Part shown: positions 1 through 13,066 of the stretch, one piece after another | Layout: the number at the start of each line of letters is the position of its first letter | Numbering within the stretch: the first letter of the stretch is position 1 | Source: Erigeron canadensis | Lineage: Eukaryota > Streptophyta > Magnoliopsida > Asterales > Asteraceae | Length of the DNA stretch: 64,000 bases | Direction of reading: 5' to 3' | Assembly (NCBI RefSeq): GCF_010389155.1 | Contig: NC_057766.1 | Span: 35,721,516-35,785,515, forward strand | The notes under the pieces: generated by a model | Told to the model about the DNA's origin: nothing | The model's database searches: none | The model's input: the letters and a program-made list of their open reading frames with translations, nothing else | Program-made: the position numbers and the translations under genes

Positions 1-189
1 TGACCAAATATGGCAAAAAAAAATTCTAGACGTTATACCGTCCTACCATACCATAAAAAAAACTAAAACCAAACGTATAGTCACAATTAGAACATACGCT
101 TGGTTAAACGTGGCTAATGGTAAAAGGTAATGCAATATGATAGCCCCAACAAAACACCCTCAATTATTAGCATAGTAAGCTGAAAGTAC

Positions 190-1400
190 CTGAAGGAAAA
201 GACTGAGCACCTTGCGTTTCTTTGCTAACATCATCCTCTTCGTCACTTAAAACTTCATCGGACTGTGATGATGTAATGTCTACTGATTCTTCCTGACAAG
301 ATGAATCAGATGCATTTGCCCGCATGGCAGTAGAGGACATGGAACTTATGCAATGCTGTTTCAGCAACGTCTACCTGCAGTAGATGAAAAAAGTAATAAA
401 CTTGAGTTGTCATCTCTATAAACATGTCCGTATACAGCATGCTCAGAGTTGATGTACAGCCAACATATTTGAACTGTTCGAAAGGGTGTTACTACTATAT
501 AAATTCTATTACGATATGATGTTTCCATATAAGGTACCACAAATGCTTCGAAAAGCAATCACAAAACCAACTTTACCGAAAAGTTTCTTAATTCACCACT
601 TACAAAGGAAACTATTGAAGAAACTAACAATTTCTTTCCGAATGACGTTCTGTATTGTTTTACAACAAAACTCACATGCTAACTGTTTGCGTTATTTATT
701 CTTCGGCAACTCATTCATAGAGAACTTAAATGATGGTTCACATTAATTGACCGATTTATTGATACCATTAAATCAGTTATATACGTTATCACAAAAAAAA
801 AAAACAGATTATACACTTCTTTGCTCATTCATGCATGAAGAGTATCAATGCCAAACACATACACACACACACACACACAATTATCATTCCACAAACTCCA
901 AATTTTATGCTTACACTAATCACATATCCCTAATTACATGATTATGCATGAACTATAATAATAATAATAGTATATCAATTTCAAACCTTTAAATAAACTG
1001 AAACAAAAATCTCGTAATTCCCTAATTTCAATGCCATGAATTTCAATTGAAAACCTCAAAATTCCCTAATTAAATTAATCATTCACCTAATCAAATTCTG
1101 CAACATTGAGATTGATAAAAGTACCAAATTAAAACCTCAATCGAATCAAAACAATCGGAAATTTCGTATCAAAATGACTGAAATCAATTAACAGATTGGA
1201 CATGCATCTATATACATATAATAAAATAAAAATAATCATAATTAGGTGATAGGAGAAAAATAATAAAAAACACTTACGAGTGTAAAACGCGAAAAATAAA
1301 ACCCTGGGATTGGGGCAATGAATCGGAGAAAATTCAGGTGTAAATCTTCTTATATAAATAAAAATATGTTTTACAGAGAGACTGTGAAAAAAAGATAATG
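190..1400 (-). CDS. 5' part of an unidentified gene (partial, runs off left edge)
   Basis: A coding-looking exon lies at 190-370 on the minus strand, bordered by an acceptor (TAG at 371-373) and a good donor (GTACTT at 184-189). It has an open frame rich in Ser, Asp and Glu, with an acidic run SDEEDD. An in-frame ATG gives a start reading MSSTAMRANAS. A strong donor on the minus strand (GTAAGTG, 1271-1277) after a C-poor leader suggests a 5' UTR exon at about 1278-1400 and a ~0.9-kb leader intron. The rest of the gene would lie left of position 1. I do not recognise the protein: the piece is short and low in complexity. An acidic disordered N terminus of a nuclear protein is a guess only. Confidence 0.35.
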
Positions 1401-2591
1401 ATTTACCTGACTAATGTGTTGACGAATTTTTAGGTATTTTATATTATTTATATATCTTTCATAAAAATAAAAATTAAGAAATACTCGTATATAGTTTGAT
1501 AGTTTGATTTAAAAAGTGTGGGTATGGATGGATTGACTATTTGACTCTTTCTTTAAGTTCAGAAACGTACCCCCACGACTTTTAAATCACGACGCGTGTT
1601 ACTTTATAAATTATTATTATATTCTCCTTGTACTCTTTATTTTTCATATTTATTTATTTTTTTTAAATTAAGAGAAAGTTTTAATCTATATTATTTTAAT
1701 CAGGTTCACGATATTATCAATCTCAGGTTTTAAATATTAGCAGATACAAATATTATGTTTTTTGTCCATTGGATTTTTATCTCAAATAAAATTCTCAATT
1801 TCAATTTTAATTACTATATTATATGTTTGAACATTGATAGTGTATCTTTTCGCTGGATAAAGCTTCGATCTTTGTATCATTCTAAAGTCTTGGTATCGCT
1901 TTAAGTGACAAACTTGAACATAGTATTTTATGATCTCGACTTCCCATAGAAATCACTCGTTTGTATAACCAATCCACATTTAAACAACTATATAAGCTTT
2001 GTAATGGCTAACTACAAAGCTTAGGCAAAATTCGTGCAAAATTTGTATGGCTAACTACAAAGTGTGGATGAGTGAGGAATGGAAACCAAGAGTTCTTTAA
2101 ACGGGGTTTGATAGTAAGCACCTTATATAGCGATTTGTCCGTATTTTAATTGCAAAGGTTTTGTAGGGGGTTTGATAGTGAGCGCCTTATATACGTACTT
2201 TAATTATCCTTTAAATGTTATTTATTTGACAACTACGTTATCTCCGATTAAATAACGATTCTGTCATAACTTTTATGTTAAAAAAAGATATTCTATATGA
2301 AACTAAAAAGGTCTACCCTAATTTTCGACTTGTACTCCAAGGAACTTTTCCTTAAATAGAGACATGCACGTTTGTCTAAAGGGACATTCTTTCGTTCTCC
2401 TCTCCTCACTTATATATTTGGTACTTAAATTGTTCTATTACCGCAAAGGTAATCATTAACAAATCTCCAACCCATTATTTACTACCACATTACATCAATC
2501 ACATATGTACAAACAAATATAATCCATTTTTTTTGGATTTGGGATTTTGTTAATATTATTACCAATAACACAATATTCTATGAATACTTTT
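1401..2591. other. Intergenic, AT-rich
   Basis: No coding frame worth calling. There is a pair of near-identical short direct repeats around 2000-2062 (a 20-bp unit containing GGCTAACTACAAAG, twice) and another around 2102-2195 (GGGTTTGATAGT followed by a CCTTATATA block, twice). The upstream part should hold the promoter of the minus-strand gene at the left edge. Confidence 0.5.
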
Positions 2592-4091
2592 TAGAGAAAA
2601 TGTCACAAATGGTCCCTGTGGTTGTTAGTATTCGCATTTTGCACCATGTGCTTTTTTTTCATTGCAAACAGTCCCTTGATTTTTCATTCTTGTTGTCAGC
2701 GGTCCCTCACACTAACTTCTGTTAATTTTAGCCGTTAAATTTGTCACGTGCATATCATGTGAGGGCATTTTGGTCATTTCATTTCTAAAACACTTATTCT
2801 CTCTTTACCCTCTCCTTTTTTAGATCTAAAATCAATATCTTTCATCATTATCTCTAACAAACTTATAGATATATTTCTAAATCTTCATATGAAATGATAA
2901 TGAATAAAAACTTTATTCTTAAAACTCAAAGATCAGATATAAAAATTCAAATCTAATATACATAAATCCAATATCTTCATCTTCTTTATTTCTCAACATC
3001 TAATCTAACACACCCTATTTTAATTAGCAGTTATCATATACAGTGTTCCATAAAACTAAATTTACTCAATTTTATTTTTATCTATATATATATATATATA
3101 TGAATGAACTATCTCCAATCCATACACAAAAATGTAAAAACCCATTAATCAAAACCCATTTGTTTTCCTTGTGAAAATCCCTTGTACCATTTTGATCATA
3201 TCAATCAAAAACCCAACACAGCTTATTCAATGAATCTACACAAGCAAATTTCGCTTGAGTGATATATGTTATCTAAATAAAGAATTTCATCAGAAGACTA
3301 GTTACACTACACACAAAATACATCCCAAACAACTAAACCTATATACATATCTAAATCTCTGTCGATATATACATATCTATTCGGTTTTTCATTCGTTACA
3401 CATCTAAGGAACAAGAGGTTGTTGTTGATCGAGGAAAAACAAGGGAAAAATCTGAAAAGAAATCAAAACCCACAAACTCTAAAACATGTCACCTTCACCT
3501 TGGATATTTGATTGGAAGTTGGTTAGTACTGTGGATCTAACCGAAAAAGCTCATAGTCTTCGTCGCGGACAAATAAAGTTAGTTGACGTGAATCAAGTGG
3601 TTCCGGTTACCATGGATGTTATTTGGAACAAATCTTGGCTTTTCCATAAAGGTAAGAATAATGGATACTAACTTGAAAGTGTTGGTTAAATTTTGGTGAT
3701 TGGTATGAGATACAATACAATTTTAATTGGATCCTCTTCTATGCTTTTGGATGGATGGGAATCTTCATTTTTAACAGGTGTGATGGCTTGTTGATTGTAT
3801 AAATGTAATGTAATACATATATATAGGTCATAGATGCATAAGATATATATTTAATCATTAATTAAAAGATTGCTTTATCACAAATAGTCCTTGTGATTAG
3901 GAAATGGACTAAAATGCCTTCACGTGATATGCACGTGATAAATGTAACGGCTAAAATTAACAGAAGTTAGTCTGAGGGACCGCTGACAACGAGAATGAAA
4001 AATCAAAGGACTGTTTGCAACGAAAAAAAAAGCACAGGGGGCAAAATGCGAATATCAACAACCACATGGACCATTTATGACATTTTCTCTA
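2592..4091. mobile_element. Non-autonomous DNA transposon with ~190-bp terminal inverted repeats
   Basis: The stretch 2592-2780 matches the reverse complement of 3901-4091 over about 190 bp with scattered mismatches. Both ends begin TAGAGAAAATGTCA and carry the motif 'aaatggtccctgtggttgtt'. Length ~1.5 kb. Long TIRs and no transposase fit a non-autonomous Mutator-like or foldback element. A clean 9-bp target duplication is not visible (left flank AATACTTTT, right flank TTTTAAGAG), so the class is inferred. The interior (2781-3900) contains a short ORF at 3486-3671 that could be a captured exon. Confidence 0.7.
3486..3671 (+). CDS. Short ORF inside the 1.5-kb TIR element, possible captured gene fragment
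   Basis: An ATG-started frame of 61 codons (begins MSPSPWIFDWKLV) sits in the middle of the TIR element, behind a leader that looks like a 5' UTR (A/C-rich, ending AACTCTAAAACATG). The composition is less AT-biased than the surroundings, which is why it is listed. No family is recognised. It could be an exon captured by the transposon, or chance. No introns or partners can be shown. Confidence 0.25.
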   Translation: MSPSPWIFDWKLVSTVDLTEKAHSLRRGQIKLVDVNQVVPVTMDVIWNKSWLFHKGKNNGY

Positions 4092-5453
4092 TTTTAAGAG
4101 TTCTAATAGCAAAATCAAAATAAAATCTCAAAGCAACAATCAGTGGAAAAAATAGAAGGTAGTGGGTTACATGTACTATCAAGATAAAACTATGACAAAC
4201 AATCCATATAAATAGTGAAGTTAAGTACATTTTTTCAGGTAGTTTACCTTTTATTAATCAAAATAGTTACAAAACACATGCGAAGATCTCCAAATCTCAA
4301 AACTTTATCCTCAGAGAGGCTTTTGAATCCCTCATTATGACTTGTGAGATTCGCTTGGTGCCTAAACCTAAATCCATTGAAAAATTGGTTGGTTTTCATT
4401 GTCTTACTGTCATATTGTATCCATTCTTATTACATTTTGATTATCTAAACAGTATTCATATTTATGTAACTAATATTAATAATTAACAATTAAATAACTA
4501 TATATATATATAGCAATATTATATTATTATACTTCTATTTAAAATTTAGTACAATAATTTGTTTTCTTTCATTAAAAGTGAAAACATACCATTTACTTGT
4601 TTCATAAATGAATAACATATTATATGTCTATTAAAAATCAACTTACTTTTTACAACTTGGTATGCACAAGTTATAACTATCAATACATGTAACTTTGACT
4701 TCTTTACTTTTTAAACCCCTAGAGTTTGTAGTTTTTACATTTTAGCCAATCAACTTCACTTAACTTTGACCTATTTACATTTTAACCCTTTAAAATTTTT
4801 ATCTTTTAACTTTTAGTCCATCAATAATATGTTTTGTACAAGAATGTAATGTATGAAGTATAATTATATTTAACTTTTGCTTCTTACATTTTAACCCCTA
4901 AAATTTATATATTAAGTTCTTTGTTTTTATTAAACAACTTCCATTTATACCTTTAAACATTTGGCTTCGATTATTTTATTCTGATTACATGTAACGTTTT
5001 TAATATATAATCATGATTGTGTGCTTCTTTGTTTTTTATTACCCTTAAAGTTATAAAATTTTTAACTTTTGCCCACACCAAGTTTTCAATTTCATTTTCT
5101 AACATCAAACTTTTAGGTACTCATGTATCCACCACACAACTATCACACATTTACAGTTTTTACCATTCATGATTTTTCCTTCGTTTGTTCCCTTTTTTTT
5201 TTCTTATCCCCAAAATTTATAGTCTTACGATTTTCACCTTTGTTATTTTTTATTTAATATTTGATTTTGATTATTGGACCCTGTTTTATTATATTTAACT
5301 TTCATCATTGATGCGTCTTACATTTGTTTACTTACTTTCACACATTTACGGTTTTTACCACTTCTGAGGTTTTATTTTTTGTGTTCGCCTTTTTTTAAGA
5401 AAATTAAGTCATATTAGTTGTGGCCATGTTTGTTGTGTTTGTTGTGACGGTTA
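4092..5453. other. Intergenic, AT-rich, degenerate T-rich repeat
   Basis: From about 4680 to 5400 the sequence repeats variants of 'tttttacattttaacccctaaa' at irregular spacing. This is a T-rich degenerate repeat of the kind often found beside Helitron-like elements. No coding potential seen. Confidence 0.4.
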
Positions 5454-5845
5454 TCTATACTTCTATATAAAAGTTATACCCCTATGTTGAAAAGTTTACA
5501 ATTTTGGGACACGCGAAATTACCATTTTACCCTTAATTAATTAACTTACACAATCATTATATAATCTTTTAAAAGATTTTCTCTATCCCTAAAAATCAAA
5601 TATCTTTGAATCAATTACCTACATCGATGCCATCACCATCCGTCGACGCCATCACATCGCAACTAATGTCATCATCGCCGCATTATGCGGGTACCATGCT
5701 CGTTTTCCTTTAAAGTGATCATTAGCTGTTTTTTTTATATTGTTATAGTCCCAAATTAATGTTTGTTAGTAACTTTATCAAGTTTGTATCAAAAAATTGT
5801 CATCCAAAAAAATGTTCCGCAACTACGTGCGGGTAAAAATACTAA
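5454..5845 (+). mobile_element. Non-autonomous Helitron-like element (~390 bp)
   Basis: It starts TCTATACTTCTATATAAAAG and ends in CTAA followed by T. A short hairpin (CCGCA...TGCGG) lies about 10 nt before the end. These are the family hallmarks: 5' TC, 3' CTRR, and a 3' hairpin. The interior includes a second, similar GC-rich hairpin near 5680-5700. No coding sequence. The 5' end closely resembles the units at 31241-32047. Confidence 0.6.
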
Positions 5846-6099
5846 TACACCACTGTCTTTCATCTATCCACAACAAAAGTTGTTCAAGTTTACCTTTGAT
5901 AAGGGGATACCATCATAAACCTTGTTATTTAAATTTTGATAAAATTTACCATTATAACATGTGGTTACATCCTCTCTTTGATTTAAATTCGGTAGGCACC
6001 ATTTCTTGCATGTTCCACAAAAATATTTATTTTGATTAAGTTTGCCATTTTTTTAATAAAACATCTAAATATTATTATTATTATTTTTTTTTTTTTACT

Positions 6100-6360
6100 T
6101 TTCATCATAGCTCAATGCTTGAACACTAACTTTACATGCTGGAGGTCTCGAGTTCAAGACATGAGAAATACATTTAAAGGAATTTCACAAATAAAGTCCT
6201 TTAGTGAAGCAAATTGAGTCCTGCCAGAGAGGGTATGGTTTTATCCTAATTAAATGTCATGTCTTCGGGAGGTTTAGTTGGAGGTTTCTCCTTCTACTAG
6301 GTATTAAGGTTTAATAGGGGGTTTCAATCTTTGTATAACTTATGATATAGAGTTTTTGAT
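6100..6360 (+). mobile_element. SINE-like, tRNA-derived unit
   Basis: Two blocks resemble the internal RNA polymerase III promoter of tRNA genes. An A-box-like TAGCTCAATG sits at 6108-6117, and a B-box-like GAGTTCAAGAC about 35 nt downstream, ending at 6160. The following ~200 bp is unique and T-rich at its end. No cloverleaf can be folded, so this is a tRNA-derived repeat rather than a tRNA gene. Both ends are approximate. Confidence 0.45.
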
Positions 6361-7039
6361 TTTGATATGTTTAAACTCAATACTTTTTTTGGATATTATA
6401 CAAGTTGTGAACCTTTTCTGAATTTTATGATACTGACATTACAAAGCTTCCTTTTCGTAGCTTCTCGATTTTATGTCTTGTAAGTTGCTTTAATGATTTT
6501 TCAAGTTTAAGTTCCAGATAAAATAATATAAAAAAATGCATGTGTTGATTTAATTTCATGCTCAAAATTAGAGAGTTATTGCTTTTTTATATATTACATT
6601 TAAATTTAGTATTTTACCTTAATCAGTATTTTGCAGTCTCGTTGCAAAACGAGCCTAAACATTTTTGTGCGACCTCTCGAAAAAAATTCTATATCTACCA
6701 CTGCATATAATATCATATATTTGTAGTAATTAACTATAATATTTGGACATAAAGATATCAATGTATAATCAAATGACATACAAATTCCGTTACATAAAAA
6801 CAAATAAGTACAGATAAACTTGAGCTAGCTCACTAACACACCAGTGAGGCAGTGAATCCTTGGTATACGTATAATAAAACCACACACGGTACACCGAATT
6901 TCACACTATTAATCACACTGCAAATACGCTTCCAAACCACATTTTAGAGGCCATCTTGCTAATAAATATGGCCATTTACATTTAAAAGATCAAAGTATAT
7001 ATAAATTACAAAGGTTTGATATATAATTGATGATCATTA
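6361..7039. other. Intergenic / 3' flank of the SMR gene
   Basis: AT-rich, nothing coding seen. The right part (about 6900-7039) should include the 3' UTR of the minus-strand SMR gene. Confidence 0.4.
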
Positions 7040-7246
7040 TCATACATGTTTATACACTCGATAAATTGCAGCCGTGTGAGTAGCAAAGAAGAGCTCTATA
7101 TCCTGCGGATTAAAGAATGTTATGGGCTTTGTAGAATCTGAAACAAACCTTGGCTTCTTTGGAGCTTTGGGACATGTTAAATTAATTGGTATCTTGTATT
7201 TCTGTGCTTTAGGCGTTACACATTCTTCATTCATGTTCTTCTTCAT
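7040..7246 (-). CDS. SIAMESE-related (SMR) cyclin-dependent kinase inhibitor, very short
   Basis: Intronless, 68 residues. After a short N terminus it has the two landmarks of plant SIM/SMR proteins. The first is a Cys/Thr-Pro block followed by KIP and CPxAPKKPR (residues ~9-33). The second is a C-terminal FFxPQDIELFF segment (residues ~44-54), matching the hydrophobic/acidic family motif (FFxPPDLExLF). Family members bind CDK-cyclin complexes in the nucleus, restrain mitosis and promote endoreduplication. Most known members are about 80-130 residues, so this is at the small end: it lacks the extended acidic N terminus and starts almost directly at the CxTP block. The ATG at 7244-7246 is the first in frame; a second Met follows four codons later. 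Function follows from family motifs only. Confidence 0.85.
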   Translation of the reverse strand: MKKNMNEECVTPKAQKYKIPINLTCPKAPKKPRFVSDSTKPITFFNPQDIELFFATHTAAIYRVYKHV

Positions 7247-8085
7247 TTTGGATGATCACGTTGCATATGTTTCTTGTTGAGGATTTTTGCTTGTTTTCTT
7301 GCAGTATATCAGTATATGAGATGGAGCCATGATCAGAAGTTGCATATATGCACCATGCAAGAAAAAGGTTTTGATGGTATTATTAGAAGATACATATGGT
7401 TAAAGTGAAAGCCCAAGTGAAGTAATTATGTTGACTAAATTTGGTGAAAGCAAAATGACTATTATTAGAAAAAGATACGCAATCCTTTGAGGCTTTGACT
7501 GAAGAAAAGCAGTAACAAGTTTGTATTTAAAAAAGTAGCCAATGAACAAGAAAATCTTTATACTCCAGAGGGAGATTTATACGGAGTAAATATTTCAAAA
7601 ACAAAGTTAAAGCAAAGTTATACAATAAAATAAATAAAGTTGCAGGTAGCCCAAATGTGATTAAAGGCAAGTAATCAGCAGTATGTTTTGGGGACCATAC
7701 TGTTCAAAAATAGCAATATACTAATACGGTAGTCAGAACTAATATATTAACAACGAAAGCACAAAGTGAAAACATTTATGGTGAATTCAAGATCAAGGAA
7801 TGAAAACCCACTCTCATGGCAACTCCTTTGAGGAGTTCCAAATTACAGAGTTACAGAGGCAAAGGGGCAAGCACCTAGTAGCACGATCCCAATATACACA
7901 ACAATAATTCCAACAAAACTGGCAATCGTCAATTATCAACTTGAAAAAAGAAGGGCTAAAACAACACATTTTAATTATTACATGTTACAACAATAATTAA
8001 CTGCCACCAAGCTTGTTGCAGACATTTACAGATGTAATTTTCCACTAGCAGTTGGACGAACTCGTTAAGATGAACAAATCATTAT
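7247..8085. other. Intergenic: SMR promoter region and ARMC8 3' UTR
   Basis: The left part is the upstream region of the minus-strand SMR gene. The right part holds the 3' UTR of ARMC8. No further coding or structural feature seen. Confidence 0.5.
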
Positions 8086-11000
8086 TTATGTAGAGAAGTC
8101 CCCAAAAGTCATAGTCTGCCCAAGTGCCGTTCTTACACGAAGCTGCAAAAACAGATAATCGTTCAACAACATAGCACACAAACATTCATGATTTTCAATC
8201 CTGCTATAACTTGCATGGAGTTGATGTAAAAGATATGATTATATCAGACCTAATATAAGAGAATTCGAATATGAATTTGAAGGCGGCACTACAGACTAGT
8301 TAATATAGCAAGTTAAAACAGATAACTTTTACAGTTTTACGTGCAGGTAAAAGCGGGTCGGGCCAGGTCAACTGTCAACACTTAATGGTCCAGTTTCCTA
8401 TTTGAGATGTGTTACAAAGCTATATTATTAATACAAGAATACAACTTCCAGATAAAACAATTCAGAACGTTGTGAACATTTTAACATATGTTTCGCAACT
8501 TTTGACCTGCTCATCCTGTTTGACCCGTTTCTTTTTTAGCTAATTTTGTTTGTATTTAACAAGTTACCAATATGATAAGTGGATTGACTTGTTTGCATAT
8601 AATTGGGTTGAACTGGTCTTACTTTCTTAATCTACGAACAAAAGAAGATAACAACTGGCTTCTATAGATAAAAGTGAGGTAAGAGACCTTCACATCCAAG
8701 CATGGATCATTGACCATGTTCTTTAGCTGAGAGACAATCCCAGCATTTCTTAGTTTCACAACTCGTGCTAATGCACCAGCTCCGGTTGCAATGGTGAGAT
8801 TTATTATCGTCCACACAGCAGCCGTTCGCAGTCTGGCAACATCACTTTGCAACATAGTCACCATTATTGATTGGGTATCATTGTTGCTTGGCTGTGGAAG
8901 AAGTTGCTGCATCACTGCTTCCTTGTGGAACTCTTTCCCAGATGCCACATTGCAAAGGACACACATTCCCTGTAGAAAAATATTTTTCATAAAACAAAAA
9001 CAGTTCATAAGCAACAAAATATATAACCTTAATCAACCCATAAGTTTTATATGCCCCATTAACATTGAATTTTGATAATTATATTATTCAAATACGGTCA
9101 TTTACACACAAACATTTGAGGAACGCCTTCTAACCTGAACCAAAACTTCAGGTTTGGAAGCACTCCATAATTGTCTTCCAACAGCATCCAGTAAAGAACC
9201 ATCATCAGTGAAGACATGCTCAATTGAGTCCGCATGTCCATTAACAAGGTTGCAGACAAGGGCCAAAGCTTGCTCTTGTACAGAAGCACTAGGATCTGGC
9301 CAGGGTAATTTAGTCACTACATGGTTCCTACAAACTGAATAATAAGGTCACACAGTATAGTTACAGATAGGATTACCGCAGACAAGGCTTGATAACGTCA
9401 ATGCTCTGAGCTCCATCAAAATCCCCTCTTTACATCTGCTGTCGACAAGGAACATCAAGTTTCTCAATGCCCATACAGCGTTTAACCTTACTGTTGAATC
9501 CATAGATTCTGAAAGCTCAACAAGTTGTTTCACACCTCCACTTTGTACGAAAAGGGACTTGTGCATTGTAAAATCAACAACTAAGTTACTGATAGTACGT
9601 AGTGCAGCTATCTGCAAGTCAATGCCAAAAAAATCCAGTCAACCATAAATCCACATGGCATTTAGCCCCTTTTATTGTCGATATATAAATCATTCAGCTA
9701 GCACGACATACCTGGACAGAAGTAGAAGTGTCATATAGAAGTTGAATCAACGGCTTGATAACGGCTTCTGTCATAAAATGGCCTGCACTCAGATACTGAA
9801 AAAAAGTTTTAGCAAAGATCCTAAAACTCTAAAAGGTATTGAAGTTTTTACATGTTTTTTTCAAGTTACAAACCTTGACAGAGCGGGAAATATTCTTCAA
9901 ACAGATGCAAGCAGCAACACGCACATCTGCAGAAGTATGGCTCAGAGCATCACTTATAGTGTTTAATACCTGTAGCTGTGAGGCCAAAAGTACACAAGCA
10001 GGATATTCAAAACAATACAAGTAGATTACATAGAACAATTTTAAACCTCCAAAAAAAACAAGAGGTGATGCCCTAAATGATGGAATTTATAAAAACAAAC
10101 GGACCTTGAGTGATTGCAAAATAGTAGATCTGCAACATTCCAGATTCAAGCATAAATTAGCCAAAGTCATAAATATTCCCTCAAGACGTTTGGGTTGTAA
10201 TAATACTTTTGGCATGTGGGCGCAAAGTTTGTCAATTGTGTTTGCTTCAAAAGCCAACTTCTGTAATCCCTCTTCATCAGCAATAAAACTGGATAAGGCA
10301 AACAAAGCTTCATCTCCCACTTGGCCAGGATCATCAATAAGTTCATGTAATACTAATATTAACTTAGTTCTGATCCCCACGGATTGAAGGTATGATGGAG
10401 CAGAATTTTTTATCAAAATTAAGCACATACATGCAAGTAATCTTGTTCTTGGATACCTATCTTTAGTCAACTCTATTAAGGTACCCCACGTTCTACCATT
10501 TTCGGGTCCCACAAATTTCGAAATTACTTGTGGGTTTCCTTTGATAATTGTAGCAAACGACTCTAAGCTGGCATCTCTCTGGCTTGTAGTGCCTCCAAAG
10601 AGGTCGACCAGTTTTCTTATTACTCCAGCATCACCCAATATCTTTTGCTCATCATTTGTTTCACAAGAATGTGTTATGATACATGCACCAAGTCCGGTTA
10701 CATTTTCATTATTTTTATCTAGTAAAGATATAAGAAATTCCATGTTTTTCTCTATGAAAAAGTCGTACTTAGGAGCCACTTTTGATTGATATATCATTTT
10801 AAGGGCACGAGCACCTGCATCTACAACCTGCACGATTGAACTTATAAGTTTTATGATGTAGCGCTAGTTTTGAGAAAATGGTAATATCAGAAAATGTAGA
10901 AGACTGACTACAAGTAGATATACATGTTGAAGATTAAAAATACCATATAACCTACACAATAACTTTCTCAAGTGGAATAGAGAGCCATGAAAGATGGGGC

Positions 11001-13066
11001 TTCTTGGTCCTATGTTAATAATAGTCTTGGTTAGTTGTAAAGGTGATTGGTTGGATTGTCATTGCATTGTTTAGACATTAGCAGTTGTTTTTTGGTTGAA
11101 TATTCCTGGTGGCTGCTGAATGTAGTTTCTTTTGTAATGTGTTGGGCACGTCCAACTTACTAGTAAATTGATGATGTATATATTTGAAGTTGTTAATATA
11201 TAGTTCACATTTGGAGGAAATAAAAAACTTTCTCAAGTGGTTGTTACATTTAATTATACACAAAAGCAATACGTGGAATTTGCCATATGACCCACACAAT
11301 AACATGATAGTTCATCCGCCTAATCTCATATCCAGCTAAAGAGAATAAAGCCAACGATTGTGAAATTAGCTAAACTTAACTGTTTAGGCATGATTCATAA
11401 TCACAAAAAATACAATAAACAAAAAGAGAACCATTTGAGCTATCAATAACTAAGACATCACACACATAACTTGGATGTAACTTAAAGTTTATATTGATGA
11501 CAATCACATGTGCCCTTTAGGATTCTGTTCTTCTTTACTTCTGGTTATATGCAACTAAGATGGTGCTACTTCAATAGATTTTACATTAGCTTTTGATGTC
11601 GATGAACAAAATTTGTAAAATAACAGCATGATGATAATTTGGATGCTTCCTCTTTGAAGCAGATTAAATGGCGGAGGACTAGTAATTTGTACAGAATCTA
11701 TGTCTTGTATATGTCAAAATGGCAGTTTCCTAGCATCACCATAAGGTTTTTGACTTTTTTCCACCACTTGAATGGGTGATCTCCTGACTACAAAGGAGTA
11801 AGCTTACTAGTCATTCCCTTTCATGCCAAATCATTAGATTTACATTGTCACCACAAATAATTTGAGCATTTTAACATGAATCAGAAATCTGGCTGGACAT
11901 GTTCAGGTTTTGACATGCAAACGTAATAAAAGAAAGTCAAACCTAACATTGGAAACAAATCAAGACAAACATATAGCCATGTATGTTGGCAAGTGATAGA
12001 GATTTACCCTAGCAGAATTTACCACACTAGAAGGCCAATAACTGACAATGTTGTTTTTCTTCCTAGACATTAGTCTTACTATCATCTGATCGTTTCCTGT
12101 TTTCCCTCTTTATCTTGGGGCAACAGCTAAATTTTGCCATTTTCAGTATTTCATAGACATAATATCCAACATCAATGATCAACATCTAGCCACCAAAGGC
12201 TTACACACTCCATAGCCTACAATAAACATAACATAGATAAAATCACAGATATACACCTAGACCAAGTTTCCAACACTACATTCTCCACCAAACTTCCTTG
12301 TCATATCACTAGTCCATGCCCGTCAGCAGCTCTACATTTAAAGCAATAATGTTTGGCTGTTCGCTCTATACGACAAACTACATGAAGCAACAAACTGCAT
12401 TTACCCTCGCCGTATAATTCTAGCTCTAGAATCAGCAATGCTATGTAAACAAAAGCATCATCCATTAAGACAACTAACACTCTTACATGAAACAAAAGGC
12501 TCTAAATTTTGATCATTTAAGAATCCTTCGATCATAGCAAGACAATCCTCAATCAATACTCATAAAAGTAATTAGCACTAAAATCTATAATATTAAACTA
12601 ACAAAACTTCAACAACACTAACATCTATCAAATTAAACAGATTGCATACAAATATTATATGTATATGTATACAGCAATATATATAGAGGTATCCAAATAT
12701 GTATATAATAATAATAATTAAAACCTTTTCATTTGAATGTGAAAGGAGATTAATGAGAAGCGGAAAAGCTCCGGCATCTAAAACGGCCTTAACGCCGGAA
12801 TCAACGCCGCAGGCAAAACTGCCAATCGTAGCCGCGCACTGAACAAGAAGGCAATCGGATGAAAACGACGCCGTTGACAGAATAGATACGACGGAAGGAA
12901 CAGCGCCTAATTTGATATATGAAAGTTTTTTTGTTCGATTTCCGATTATTTGGTTTTTAAGTTCCCTAAGGACTTTCAATTTTGCTTCTCCGCCGTCTGC
13001 GGCGGCGGAATGAAGGCGGTTGATTAAACCCTCAGGGCGGTGGGTGGAGGATGCTGAGCCTGGCAT
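8086..13066 (-). CDS. ARMC8: Armadillo repeat-containing protein 8 (GID5-like subunit of GID/CTLH E3 ligase)
   Basis: Complete gene of eight exons: 12725-13066, 10105-10827, 9874-9969, 9712-9795, 9377-9611, 9135-9295, 8688-8969 and 8086-8142. They join in phase to about 659 residues, close to the ~670 of animal ARMC8. The product is armadillo repeats almost throughout, for example VVDAGARALKMIYQS, ALRTISNLVVDF, SVQEQALALVCNLVNG and GMCVLCNVASG. It ends in the family C terminus RTALGQTMTFGD. In the family it is a scaffold of the GID/CTLH ubiquitin ligase that docks substrate receptors (yeast Vid28/Gid5). Intron 1 is about 1.9 kb and contains dispersed repeat sequence. The exon 5-6 junction was set at CTGCG|GTAATC and GGCCAG|ATCC because this restores a family-like SLVCDPSASVQEQ. 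All exons are intact. Confidence 0.93.

Noticed and set aside
2583..4100. 9-bp target duplication that would make the 1.5-kb element a certain MULE
   Set aside because: The flanking 9-mers do not match.
6108..6160. tRNA gene
   Set aside because: A- and B-box-like motifs only; no acceptor stem or cloverleaf.
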